Assembly: GCA_965246995.1 (NCBI GenBank)
Contig: OZ252008.1
Coordinates: forward strand, 1,984,001 to 2,048,000
Origin: VXRJ01 sp965246995
GTDB taxonomy: Bacteria; Acidobacteriota; Vicinamibacteria; Vicinamibacterales; UBA8438
Reading direction: 5' to 3'
Length of the DNA: 64,000 nt
The translations under genes and the position numbers were made by a program. Under the pieces are notes generated by a model that saw nothing but the letters and a program-made list of their open reading frames with translations, was not told the origin of the DNA and did not search any database. Positions 53,028 through 62,079 of this stretch are shown here, piece by piece (the stretch's first letter is position 1; every line of letters starts with the position of its first letter).

Positions 53028-53111
53028 ACGGCTGCCGGTGTGTGTGGACGTGATCGACGACGCCCATGACGAAGGCACCCAGGAGACGACGCGGCGCCAG
53101 CCGCAGCCGCC

Positions 53112-53332
53112 TCGATGCGGAGGTCGGCTACGGGCTGCCGCTCGGGAGCCGCTTCGTGGGAACGCCGCGGGTCGGCGTCGGGACGTCCGAGATGGGGCGG
53201 GACTACCGCCTCGGCCTGCTCGGCGGCGCGGATCCCGCGTTCGAACTCGGCGTCGAGGCCGAGCGCCGGGAACGCCCCCTGCCGGGCGGCACGGATCACG
53301 GCGCACGCGCGCGGGCCACGGTGCGCTGGTAA
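53112..53332 (+). pseudogene. autotransporter beta-barrel C-terminal fragment, copy 2
   Basis: LDAEVGYGLPLGSRFVGTPR continues to ATVRW and a stop, very close to 19108-19326. An ATG at 53066 could in principle start it, but no signal or passenger is present. It lies directly downstream of adhesin B, whose own barrel is complete. Confidence 0.7.
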
Positions 53333-53471
53333 CGGCGCGATCGCGCGCCCAGGCGCCGTCAACCCGTGAGGGCACCCGCCGCGAGCTCGCACTGCAGACC
53401 GCGCCCGATCACGGCGTCCGGCGGCGCACGGCGGGGCGCCGGGAGGCCCGCGTCGGGCGCGCAACGATTCG

Positions 53472-54245
53472 ATGGCGCGTCACTACGCCACCCGCGACTT
53501 CTTCCGGCAGATGCCGAACCCGCTGCTGGCCCGCTACTTCCGCGCGTTCCTGGTCGTCGTCGGCGTCAGTGTCGGGTGCGCCTGGACGTGGCCTGGCGCG
53601 TTTCCCGAGGCCGATCCCGTGGCGGTGCTCGTCCGCTACTACACCCCGAACGTGTACCGCGCCGTCGTCGTGTGGTACTACGTGGCGCCCGGCGTGGCCG
53701 TGTTCCTGGCCGGCCAGTTCCTTCTCGCCACATCCCGGATCTGGTTCGCCCGGATGGGCGTCAGTTTAGGGCTCCGGTCCCGCCTTCCGATGTGGCCGCT
53801 TCCGCCTACGGCCGACGGGCCGGCGATCGTCGTCGGCGAGGTCCATCACCCGGTCAGAGCCATCGAGAGCCCGGCCCCCGAATGGCTGACGATCCGGGAG
53901 CGGGGCCTCTATACCGGCGTGGCGATTGTCGGCGCGGTCGGGTCCGGCAAGACGTCGGCGTGTATGCACCCGTTCGCGCGCCAGCTCCTGAGTTGGCAAG
54001 CGACGAATCCCGAGCGGCGCGCGGCGGCGCTGGTCCTTGAAGTTAAAGGCGATTTTTGCGACGACATCCGCCGGATGCTCACCGAGCTTGGACAGAGGTG
54101 GCGACTACATCGAGCTGTCCCTCGATGGCCGGCTGACATGGAACCCGCTGAGTGCGACCTGGCTCCATGCGTACTCGCTCGCCTACACGGTCGCGTCCCT
54201 CTTGAATCACCTCTTCGGCAAGGGCAAAGAACCCTTCTGGCTCCC
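53472..54245 (+). pseudogene. VirD4/TraG-type coupling protein, frameshifted and truncated
   Basis: The N-terminus has membrane helices near residues 24-40 and 65-90 (AFLVVVGVSVGCAWTWPG; VVVWYYVAPGVAVFLAGQFL). A Walker A GAVGSGKTSACMH lies near 160 and LEVKGDF near 190. A frameshift near 54095 moves the homology to another frame (GGDYIELSLDGRLTWNPLSA, YTVASLLNHLFGKGKEPFW), which ends near 54240. Only about a third of a coupling ATPase remains. It is a trace of a former conjugative element. Confidence 0.75.
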
Positions 54246-54380
54246 GGCTGGCGCAATCCGAAGCACGTCCAGAACTGGCAGGCGAGCCTGACGCGGCACG
54301 CGTTCCCGCGCATCGGCGACGTGCCGGGCTCCGAGCTGACGACGGCCGACGTCATCGAGGCGCTGCGGCCCATTCCGGCC
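54240..54380 (+). pseudogene. P4-type integrase fragment fused to the VirD4 remnant
   Basis: WRNPKHVQNWQASLTRHAFP followed by RIGDVPGSELTTADVIEALR matches residues about 118-160 of P4-type integrases, including the one at 11116-12300 (RAYAFPRIGAVPVSDVTTAD). The catalytic domain is missing. The fragment is read in the first VirD4 frame, ending at 54428. Confidence 0.7.
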
Positions 54381-54437
54381 GCCATCACTATTGCCGTCCT
54401 TCTGGTTGAGCCGAGCCGAGAGCTTTGAGGCCGTGAT

Positions 54438-54456
54438 GGTTTACGTATATCGTTAG
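54438..54456 (+). promoter_or_regulatory. candidate higBA promoter/operator
   Basis: An AT-rich block TTTACGTATATCGTTAG lies just upstream of higB and contains the inverted ACG-TATAT-CGT. HigA-type antitoxins usually repress their own operon through such inverted sites overlapping the -10 region. Confidence 0.45.
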
Positions 54457-54465
54457 GGAACGCTG

Positions 54466-54744
54466 GTGATTCGAGGCTTCAAGGATAGAGACACGCGGCG
54501 GTTCTTCGAGGGCCACCGTGTCTCGGCGTTCCAGGGGTTCGCCGACCAAGCCGCGCGCCGACTCACGCTGCTGGACAGCGCGGACGCGCTCCAGGACCTA
54601 GCGGGGTTGCGGAGCAATCGACTGGAGGCGCTCCGGGGCGACCGGGCCGGGCAGCACAGCATTCGGATCAATTCGCAATGGCGCATCTGCTTCCGGTGGG
54701 CAACCGACGGGCCATGCGACGTGGAGATCGTGGACTATCACTAG
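54466..54744 (+). CDS. higB: HigB-family toxin (RelE superfamily)
   Basis: 92 residues from a GTG. MIRGFKDRDTRRFFEGHRVS, LRSNRLEALRGDRAGQHSIR, INSQWRICFRW and VEIVDYH form the typical short HigB mRNA interferase, with the conserved basic and aromatic residues near the C-terminus. It lies 3 bases before higA, in the toxin-first order usual for higBA. Predicted to cleave mRNA on the ribosome unless bound by HigA. Confidence 0.9.
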   Translation: MIRGFKDRDTRRFFEGHRVSAFQGFADQAARRLTLLDSADALQDLAGLRSNRLEALRGDRAGQHSIRINSQWRICFRWATDGPCDVEIVDYH

Positions 54745-54747
54745 CGA

Positions 54748-55065
54748 ATGGAGAAGACGATGGCTCCCAAGAACGGCATGCGTCCGGTGCATCCGGGCGA
54801 GATCCTGCGTGAAGAACTCCAGACGCTCGACCTGTCGGCTAACGCGCTGTCCAAGGCGCTCGGCGTGCCGGTGAACCGCATCACGGCGATCCTGAACGGG
54901 CAACGCGGCGTCACCGCCGACACGGCGCTCCGGCTGGCGCGCTACTTCGGGACGACTCCACACGTCTGGCTGCACCTGCAGCAGACCTACGACCTGCGCC
55001 GGACTGAGATCGCAGTGGGGCGGCGGATCGCCGACTGCGTGCGGCCGAGGCATACAGCAGCGTAG
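54748..55065 (+). CDS. higA: HigA-family antitoxin
   Basis: 105 residues; internal ATGs at codons 5 and 11 are alternative starts. The HTH region MRPVHPGEILREELQTLDLS, ALSKALGVPVNRITAILNG and TADTALRLARYFGT is the classical HigA XRE domain, and FGTTPHVWLHLQQTYDLRR is its characteristic C-terminal motif. It neutralises HigB and probably represses the operon. Confidence 0.92.
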   Translation: MEKTMAPKNGMRPVHPGEILREELQTLDLSANALSKALGVPVNRITAILNGQRGVTADTALRLARYFGTTPHVWLHLQQTYDLRRTEIAVGRRIADCVRPRHTAA

Positions 55066-55078
55066 GACGTACACCACG

Positions 55079-55864
55079 ATGCGCCTGTCCTGGAATGAGA
55101 TCCGCGCCCGCGCCGCCGAATTCACCCGCGAATGGGCCGACGCCGCGTACGAGAAGGGCGAGACGCAGAGCTTCTACAACGCGTTCTTTGAGATCTTCGG
55201 CGTCCAGCGCCGCACCGTCGCCCGGTACGAGGAGCACGTCCAGCGGCTCGACAACACGTCCGGCTTCATCGACCTGTTCTGGCCGCGCGTGCTGCTGGTC
55301 GAGCAGAAGAGCGCCGGGCGTGACCTGACCGCCGCTCGCGAGCAGGCCGGCACGTACTTCGACGCGCTGCCGGAACGCGACCGCCCCCGCTTCCAGCTTC
55401 TCTGCGACTTCCAGTCGTTCGAGCTTCTCGACCGCGACGAACGCGCGGAAACCTGCTTCGCCCTCGCCGACCTGCCGCAGCACGTCGAGAAGTTCGGGTT
55501 CATCATCGGCGTGCAGCGCCGCACCTTCCGCGATCAGGATCCGGTCAACATCGAGGCGTCGGAGCTGATCGCCCGCCTGCATGACGCCCTCAAGGCGTCC
55601 GGCTACGACGGTCACGACCTGGAGCGCTTCCTCGTGCGGACCGTCTTCTGCCTGTTCGCCGACGACACCGGGATCTTCGAACCGCGCGACATCTTCCTTC
55701 AGTTCATCGAGGAGCGCACGCCACAGCGGGTGACGATTCGCCTCACCCGTCCCAACGCGTGCTCCCTGCCCTACGACGACCTCGGCCTGACCCTGCGCGC
55801 CATGCTGCACGCGTCCGGGATCGAACCAAAAGCGCCGGCCGAGGCGGCGGCGCGTGCGGGATGA
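55079..55864 (+). pseudogene. N-terminal fragment of an MmeI-type restriction-methyltransferase
   Basis: 261 codons. Residues 1-215 match the N-terminal nuclease domain of MmeI/type IIG-like proteins: MRLSWNEIRARAAEFTREWA, GETQSFYNAFFEIFGVQRR, DLFWPRVLLVEQKSAGRD (the E-x-K nuclease core) and GHDLERFLVRTVFCLFADDT. After FIEERT the sequence becomes unrelated for some 45 residues. The methyltransferase and target-recognition parts are absent. Its stop overlaps the next ATG. The preserved nuclease core without methylase is likely inactive or tightly silenced. Confidence 0.75.
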
Positions 55865-56676
55865 CGCCGCGGGAGGCCCTCCTCGACCTCGTGGCCCGGG
55901 TCGGGGCGCGAGACGGCGCGGCGGTTCGGATCAGCGAGACCGACGTACGTCAGTGGCCGGCCGAGGCCGCCTCTGCCCTCAAGGCGCACCGGCTCCTGGT
56001 CCGGGCCCGTCCCGCCAGGACCGTGGTCTGTCCTGGCTGCGAAGCCGACTGCGTCATGCCGGTGCAGACGATCCCCGCGGGGCCGCGCGAGGCGGCGCGA
56101 TTCATCGTCTGTGACAAACGGAGCGACATCAACCGGGTCGCGCTCACCACGGCCCACGTGGACCAATGGAAATGTGATGCCGAGGCGCTCGCCCGGTTTG
56201 TCGTCGAGCAGGTGGGCCTGCGCCGGAGCCGGCACCGGGCCGATGCGTCCGGAACGCGGCCCCTCGGGCTCGCCGGCGGCGACACGCGGCACCAGATGCT
56301 GGGCCTGCGCACGCACGGGGACGTGACGCTGGTCGTCGCGGACACGGCCGTGGCCCTGGCGGACCTGATCGACTTCGATCGCGGCGCCTACGTCCTGGAC
56401 ACCGCCGCCATTCGCCACCTCGTCGATGCGGCGACGACCGCCGACCCGCGCTACACGCCGAGCACGACCCGGCGCGAGGCCCGCACGCTCGATTCGCAGG
56501 CGCGGTACGCGCGCTGGCAACAGGCCTACCGCGCGCTGAAGCAGCGGCGCCCGCAGATGTCCGACGTGTGGTACGCCCGGCAGATTGCGAAGCAGGCGGT
56601 GGCGGCCGGCTGCCACGCGAGCACCATCCGCAAACACATGACAGGACGGCCGGGGGCCGTCACGCGGCGCGGCTGA
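55861..56676 (+). CDS. unknown protein with CxxC-like cluster and HTH-like end
   Basis: 271 residues. The ATG at 55861 overlaps the upstream stop (ATGA). A metal-binding-like VVCPGCEADCVMPV lies near residue 55 and a later Cys is in FIVCDKRSDINR. The C-terminus (DVWYARQIAKQAVAAGCHAS, TIRKHM) looks helix-turn-helix-like. I recall similar hypothetical proteins near mobile elements but cannot name a family. The middle shows no catalytic motif I recognise. Confidence 0.6.
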   Translation: MTPREALLDLVARVGARDGAAVRISETDVRQWPAEAASALKAHRLLVRARPARTVVCPGCEADCVMPVQTIPAGPREAARFIVCDKRSDINRVALTTAHVDQWKCDAEALARFVVEQVGLRRSRHRADASGTRPLGLAGGDTRHQMLGLRTHGDVTLVVADTAVALADLIDFDRGAYVLDTAAIRHLVDAATTADPRYTPSTTRREARTLDSQARYARWQQAYRALKQRRPQMSDVWYARQIAKQAVAAGCHASTIRKHMTGRPGAVTRRG

Positions 56677-56848
56677 CGCGACGGGAACTGGGGGAGGGGA
56701 CGACCGTGGTCGAGCCGCCGTCGGTCGGGTCGGGCAGGGCCTTCCCGAGCGGGGACACCGCACCTGAGAGATTGTAGAGCAATGTGTATACTCAGGTTCC
56801 GAGTTAATAGGTAAGTCCTTTATACGCAGTCAGTTGTTACGAAAAAAG
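56677..56848. other. intergenic region between mobile debris and tRNA-Ala
   Basis: 172 bases, GC-rich at first and AT-rich from about 56770. No gene is visible. It faces the 3' end of the tRNA, the usual side for integration of tRNA-targeting elements, but I found no clear repeat of the tRNA 3' end in the window. Confidence 0.35.
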
Positions 56849-56924
56849 TGGTGGACCGCATGGGGCTCGAACCCACGACCTCAGCGTTGCGAACGCTGCG
56901 CTCTCCCAACTGAGCTAGCGGCCC
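56849..56924 (-). tRNA. tRNA-Ala (anticodon CGC), CCA encoded
   Basis: Read on the minus strand the cloverleaf is complete. The acceptor stem GGGCCGC pairs with GCGGTCC and includes the G3-U70 pair that identifies alanine tRNAs. The D arm is GCTC...GAGC. The anticodon stem CAGCG/CGCTG holds the loop TTCGCAA (anticodon CGC). The T arm is GTGGG-TTCGAGC-CCCAT, followed by discriminator A and CCA. Confidence 0.95.
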
Positions 56925-56999
56925 GTCCAGTGGACAACAGCCGATCTTAACTTCGCGGGCGCGCCGCCGTCCACGTCGCGGAGCCGGATGTGCGCGGGA

Positions 57000-58193
57000 T
57001 CACTGGAGGAGTTCGAGGTACTTGAGGGCGCCGCCGGTGTTGAAGAGGACGACGCGGTCGCTGGGGGCGATGGTGCCATCGGCAAGGAGCCTGCGGAGGG
57101 CGGCGAGCGTGGCGCCCCCCTCCGGGGCGGCGCTGATCCCCTCTGCCGCGCCGAGTTCCCGCATCGCCGCGACCATTTCGGTGTCGCTTACGGCAATTGC
57201 CGTACCGCCACTCCTGCGCAGGGCATCGAGGATCAGAAAGTCGCCAATCGCGCGGGGAACACGCAAGCCGTCGGCAACGGTCCGGGCATCCTGCCACGGC
57301 TCCGCCCGGTCGCCACCCTGCTCGAACGCACGCACGATCGGCGCGCATCCCTCTGCCTGGACGCTCACCATCCGGGGCCTGCGTTCGCCGGACCGCATCA
57401 ACCCGAGCGCTTCGAGTTCCTCGAACGCCTTCCACATGCCGACGATGCCGGTGCCGCCGCCGGTCGGGTAGATGAACCAGTCGGGCCACCCGTCCCAACC
57501 GCATTGTTCCGCCACCTCGTACGCCATCGTCTTCTTGCCTTCGACGCGGTACGGTTCGCGCAGGGTCGAGACGTCGTACCAGCCGAGGGGCCTGCCCGTC
57601 TCGGCCGCTATGCGGCCCGCGTCGGTAATCAACCCGTCGACCAGCGTGACGGCGGCGCCGTACTGCTCACACTCGCGGATGAATGGCGTCTTGACGTCTC
57701 GCGGCATGAACACCTGCGCCTCGAGTCCCGCACGGGCGGCATACGCCGCGAGCGCGTTGGCGGCGTTGCCGGCCGAGGGTACGGAGAGCGTGCGCGCGCC
57801 GAGCCTGTGCGCAACACTGACTGCCGCCGACAGCCCGCGGGCCTTGAACGAGTTGGTCGGGTTGGCCGATTCGTCCTTGACCGCGAGCCATTCCATCCCG
57901 AGCGCTTCGCCAAGACGGGGCGCCTGAAGCAGGGGCGTGTAGCCCTCGCCGAGGGAGACCGGCTGGTCGTTAGCGCATGGCGGGAGGGCCTCGGCGTAGC
58001 GCCACATCGTCGACGGCCGGCCCTCCTCGAGCGCGGATCGCAGCCGGGTGCCGATGTCAGGCGTCAGGTCATACCGAGCGAGCAGTGGTGATCCGCAACG
58101 GCAAAGGTGCTGCGGTTCGTCTGGATCGTACGGGCGCTCGCCGCATGCGGCGGCGCAGTCGAGGTGGGTGAGCCTGGAGATCGAAGCGGCCAT
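57000..58193 (-). CDS. thrC: threonine synthase
   Basis: 397 residues from the ATG at 58193; a TTG at 58217 overlapping the frr stop would add eight residues. It converts O-phosphohomoserine to threonine with PLP. An N-terminal Cys-rich segment (CRCGSPLLARYDL) is followed by the PLP-lysine motif NPTNSFKARG. SAGNAANALAAYAAR and a glycine loop (YPTGGGTGIVGM) complete the fold-type II enzyme. It ends the rpsI-to-frr gene run on the minus strand. Confidence 0.92.
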   Translation of the reverse strand: MAASISRLTHLDCAAACGERPYDPDEPQHLCRCGSPLLARYDLTPDIGTRLRSALEEGRPSTMWRYAEALPPCANDQPVSLGEGYTPLLQAPRLGEALGMEWLAVKDESANPTNSFKARGLSAAVSVAHRLGARTLSVPSAGNAANALAAYAARAGLEAQVFMPRDVKTPFIRECEQYGAAVTLVDGLITDAGRIAAETGRPLGWYDVSTLREPYRVEGKKTMAYEVAEQCGWDGWPDWFIYPTGGGTGIVGMWKAFEELEALGLMRSGERRPRMVSVQAEGCAPIVRAFEQGGDRAEPWQDARTVADGLRVPRAIGDFLILDALRRSGGTAIAVSDTEMVAAMRELGAAEGISAAPEGGATLAALRRLLADGTIAPSDRVVLFNTGGALKYLELLQ

Positions 58194-58213
58194 CGGGCGG
58201 TGCGGATCGGAAC

Positions 58214-58786
58214 TCAATGCTCGAGCAGTTCCGCGTCCTTCGCCTTCTGCAGCGCGTCGATCTTCTTGACATGCTCGTCCGTCAGCTTCTGAATGTCGTC
58301 GAGCGCGCGCCGCTCGTCGTCCTCGGACAGGTCGTGCTCTTTCAGTAACCGCTTGAGCGTGTCGTTCGTGTGGTGGCGCACCTGCCGGACGCTGGTCCGC
58401 GCTTCTTCAGCCAGCTTGTGAACCAGACGTGACAGCTCCCGCCGTCGTTCGTCGTTGAGCGGCGGGATCGGGATTCGAATCACCTTGCCGTCGTTGCTCG
58501 GATTCAAGCCGAGGTTGGCGGTCTGGATGGCATGCTCGATGGCGCGGATCTGTGACGGATCGAACGGCGTGGCAACGATCAGCGTCGACTCCGGAATCGA
58601 AAGACTCGCCACCTGGTTGAGCGGCATTTCCGCACCGTACGCGTTCACCATGACGCTGTCGAGCAGGTTGATGGACGCCCGCCCGGTTCGCACGCCCGCC
58701 AATTCGCGTTTCACGTGCGCGACGGCGCTATCCATGCGGCGCTCTGCATCGGCGTGGGCCGATTCGGGATTGTCGATCGTCGTCAT
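58214..58786 (-). CDS. frr: ribosome recycling factor
   Basis: 190 residues, GGAGG site before the ATG. It has the typical helical protein motifs: RMDSAVAHVKRELAGVRTGR, AEMPLNQVASLSIPESTLIV, IPIPPLNDERRRELSRLVHK and a C-terminal helix DDIQKLTDEHVKKIDAL. With EF-G it splits the post-termination ribosome. The ATG overlaps the pyrH stop by four bases, so the two are translationally coupled. Confidence 0.96.
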   Translation of the reverse strand: MTTIDNPESAHADAERRMDSAVAHVKRELAGVRTGRASINLLDSVMVNAYGAEMPLNQVASLSIPESTLIVATPFDPSQIRAIEHAIQTANLGLNPSNDGKVIRIPIPPLNDERRRELSRLVHKLAEEARTSVRQVRHHTNDTLKRLLKEHDLSEDDERRALDDIQKLTDEHVKKIDALQKAKDAELLEH

Positions 58787-59535
58787 GTCGCTACCTCCGA
58801 GCGGTCACCGGCGCCAGACGCCGTCACCATCGAGCCGACCGGCTCGCCCAGCGCCGCGCGCCGCATGTTGCCGGGCGTACGGAGGTTGAAGACGACGATC
58901 GGCATGCCGTTGTCCATGCAGAGTGAAATCGCGGTCGCGTCCATCACGCGCAGCCCCTGCTCGAGCACTTGCCGGTGCGACATCTGATCGATCTGTGTCG
59001 CTGTCGGGTCCGTGAGCGGGTCCGAGGTAAACACGCCGTCTACCTTCGTCCCCTTCAAGAGCACTTCGGCCCGGATTTCCATGGCGCGAAGGGCAGCAGC
59101 GGTATCGGTCGTGAAGTACGGATTGCCGGTGCCAGCGCCGAAGAGGACGATACGGCCCTTCTCGAGGTGACGGACGGTGCGGTGGCGGACGTACGGCTCG
59201 GCCACTTCGCGCATCTCGATGGCGGTCACGACGCGCGTAGGCGCGCCGAGGCGCTCGATGGCATCGGCGAGCGCGAGGGCGTTCATGACCGTGGCGAGCA
59301 TTCCCATGTAGTCGGCGGTGGCACGGTCCATGCCCCGGTCGCTCGCCGAAAGACCGCGGAAAATATTGCCACCGCCTATGACGACGGCAATTTCGATCCC
59401 GAGGCTGTGCACCTCGGTGATGTCTCGCGCTAGCTGCACGGTGGCGTCGGCGTCGATTCCGAAGACGCCATCGTCGGAGGCAAGTGCCTCGCCCGAGAGC
59501 TTGAGAAGGACTCGATTGTACGCCCGGCTGGTCAT
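58783..59535 (-). CDS. pyrH: UMP kinase
   Basis: 250 residues of the hexameric bacterial amino-acid-kinase-fold UMP kinase: VLLKLSGEALASDD, VVIGGGNIFRGLSASDRGMD, MLATVMNALALADA, GRIVLFGAGTGNPYFTTDTA, LLKGTKVDGVFTSDP and VFNLRTPGNMRRA. It phosphorylates UMP to UDP. The tsf-pyrH-frr order is common to many bacteria. Confidence 0.96.
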   Translation of the reverse strand: MTSRAYNRVLLKLSGEALASDDGVFGIDADATVQLARDITEVHSLGIEIAVVIGGGNIFRGLSASDRGMDRATADYMGMLATVMNALALADAIERLGAPTRVVTAIEMREVAEPYVRHRTVRHLEKGRIVLFGAGTGNPYFTTDTAAALRAMEIRAEVLLKGTKVDGVFTSDPLTDPTATQIDQMSHRQVLEQGLRVMDATAISLCMDNGMPIVVFNLRTPGNMRRAALGEPVGSMVTASGAGDRSEVAT

Positions 59536-59579
59536 CAGTTCCGGGGCGCGATTATAGCTCAGGGAACGTCTCCTGCCAG

Positions 59580-60182
59580 CTAGTCGGCTCGCTCGCCCAC
59601 CTTGAAGCGAGCGAATCTGGCAACCGTGATGTTCTCACCCAGCTTGGCGATCGCGCTCTTCACGAGGTCACCGATCGTCGTCTTCGGCTCGCGGACGGAG
59701 GGTTGATCGAGCAGCGCTATCTGGCCGAACCAACTGTTCAGCTTTCCCTCCACGATCCTCTCGATGACTTGCGGCGGCTTGTTCGATTCTTCCGCCTGCG
59801 CGCGGAAGATCGTCCGTTCGCGCTCGATAGCTTCCTGAGGGGCGTCGTCACGGCTGACGAAAAGCGGGTCGGCTGCGGCGATGTGCATCGCGATCTCGCG
59901 CACGAGCGTCTGAAAGTCGTCCGTCCGTGCGACGAAATCTGACTCGCAGTTCACTTCGACAATCACACCCACCTGGCCGCCCTGATGGATGTAGTGGCCG
60001 ACGAGCCCCTGTTGCGTGCTCCGTCCCGCGCGCTTCTCGGCCTTTGCCTGACCGCGCGTGCGGAGCACGGTAATCGCCTGATCGATGTCACCGTTCGCCT
60101 CGGCGAGCGCCGCCTTGCATTCCATGAAACCGGCGCCTGTCTTGTCCCGCAGTGTCTTGACCTGTGCTGCGCTAATAGCCAT
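59580..60182 (-). CDS. tsf: elongation factor Ts
   Basis: 200 residues, shorter than the E. coli form, as in many bacteria. The UBA-like N-terminus AAQVKTLRDKTGAGFMECKA, GLVGHYIHQGGQVGVIVEVN and CESDFVARTDDF are diagnostic. It is the nucleotide-exchange factor for EF-Tu. It follows rpsB by 76 bases. Confidence 0.96.
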   Translation of the reverse strand: MAISAAQVKTLRDKTGAGFMECKAALAEANGDIDQAITVLRTRGQAKAEKRAGRSTQQGLVGHYIHQGGQVGVIVEVNCESDFVARTDDFQTLVREIAMHIAAADPLFVSRDDAPQEAIERERTIFRAQAEESNKPPQVIERIVEGKLNSWFGQIALLDQPSVREPKTTIGDLVKSAIAKLGENITVARFARFKVGERAD

Positions 60183-60258
60183 TTGTTCCTATCCGATCGT
60201 TCATGAGCAAACGATCCCGCCGCAGGATGTCCGCCAGTGGTGAGCCGGGTCCGTCCCG

Positions 60259-61017
<759 letters not shown>

Positions 61018-61060
61018 GCTTCCTCCATCTGGCGGGGGGGCGGGCAGGCAACGTCGCGAC

Positions 61061-61453
61061 CTAACGCTTCGAGAACTGGAAGCGCTTGCGCGCTCCTGCC
61101 AGCCCGTACTTCTTACGCTCCTTGCAGCGCGGGTCGCGTGTCAGCATCCCCGCCTTCTTCAACACTGCGCGCAACTCGGGATCCATCCGTACCAATGCGC
61201 GCGCGATGCCGAGGCGGAGGGCGCCCGCCTGGCCCGAAATGCCGCCGCCGCTCGCGGTGGCATAGATGTCGAATCGATCGGTTGACTCGGTCAGGACCAG
61301 CGGTTCGGTGATCAGTGTGCGAAGCGACGCCGTCGGAAAGCGTCGCTCCAGACTGTGGTCGTTGATGGTGAACCCGCCGCCACCGGGCCGCAGGAAGACG
61401 CGTGCCGTCGCCGTCTTGCGTCGCCCGGTGCCGTAGTGCTGTTCGACCGGCAC
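61061..61453 (-). CDS. rpsI: 30S ribosomal protein S9
   Basis: 130 residues from a GTG that shares a base with the rplM stop (TAGTG), indicating coupling. YGTGRRKTATARVFLRPG near the start, SGGGISGQAGALRLGIARAL in the middle and the end RDPRCKERKKYGLAGARKRF, then QFSKR, are the S9 signature; the terminal KR reaches the P-site tRNA. Confidence 0.97.
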   Translation of the reverse strand: MPVEQHYGTGRRKTATARVFLRPGGGGFTINDHSLERRFPTASLRTLITEPLVLTESTDRFDIYATASGGGISGQAGALRLGIARALVRMDPELRAVLKKAGMLTRDPRCKERKKYGLAGARKRFQFSKR

Positions 61454-61899
61454 TACCGGGATACCTCGACCGCGACTGGCTGCTGCGCCGCGTGCGGATG
61501 ATCCGGACCGGCGTACACCTTGAGCTTGCGGTACATCGCCTCTCCCAGCTTCGTCTTCGGCAGCATGCCGCGAACCGCTGCCTCGACCAGCCGTTCCGGT
61601 TTCCGGGCACGCACCACGGCTGCCCGCTCCTCCCGGAGGCCGCCGAGATAACCGCTGTGCGCGCGGTACATCTTCTGCTGCTCCTTGCGGCCGGTCAGAC
61701 GAACGCGAGCGGCGTTGACGATCACCACGTGATCACCCATGTCCAGGTAGGGTGCCCAAGTGGGGCGATGCTTGCCCTGCAGCATGCGCGCTGCGACGGT
61801 AGCGATGCGGCCGAGCACCAGTGAGTCGGCGTCAATAAGACGCCATTCGCGGATCACATCCTGCGGTCCTGGAGCGAAAGTAGAGGCGGTCTGTTTCAA
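61453..61899 (-). CDS. rplM: 50S ribosomal protein L13
   Basis: 148 residues from a TTG at 61899 with GGCAGGA upstream; there is no better ATG. MKQTASTFAPG, REWRLIDADSLVLGRIATVA, KHRPTWAPYLDMGDHVVIVN, RAHSGYLGGLREE and GMLPKTKLGEAMYRKLKVYA are the L13 core. The N-terminus resembles acidobacterial L13 proteins I remember. It starts the ribosomal run, divergent from pilM. Confidence 0.95.
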   Translation of the reverse strand: MKQTASTFAPGPQDVIREWRLIDADSLVLGRIATVAARMLQGKHRPTWAPYLDMGDHVVIVNAARVRLTGRKEQQKMYRAHSGYLGGLREERAAVVRARKPERLVEAAVRGMLPKTKLGEAMYRKLKVYAGPDHPHAAQQPVAVEVSR

Positions 61900-62079
61900 C
61901 GAATCCTGCCTTCGGGACGTAGAACTGCTGCCCAGCCTAGTGCTGGAAACCACAGATGCTAACGATCCTTCCGGTTTGGTGTCAAGGCCCCGATGTCCGG
62001 CGGGCCGCCGGAGGACAGATCTCGTTCCTGATTGGCCTGGATCTTGCATGTGGGAGGGAGTGGACACGAGAGCCCCAGA
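61900..62079. promoter_or_regulatory. divergent promoter region rplM/pilM
   Basis: 180 bases without a gene. It must contain the rplM promoter on the minus strand and the pilM promoter on the plus strand. I could not assign convincing -35/-10 boxes. GGGAGGGAG near 62051 may assist pilM translation, though it is far from the ATG. Confidence 0.4.

Noticed and set aside
54466..55065. HigBA regarded as part of the MmeI restriction operon
   Set aside because: It has its own candidate operator and a complete toxin-antitoxin unit; adjacency is typical of mobile debris.
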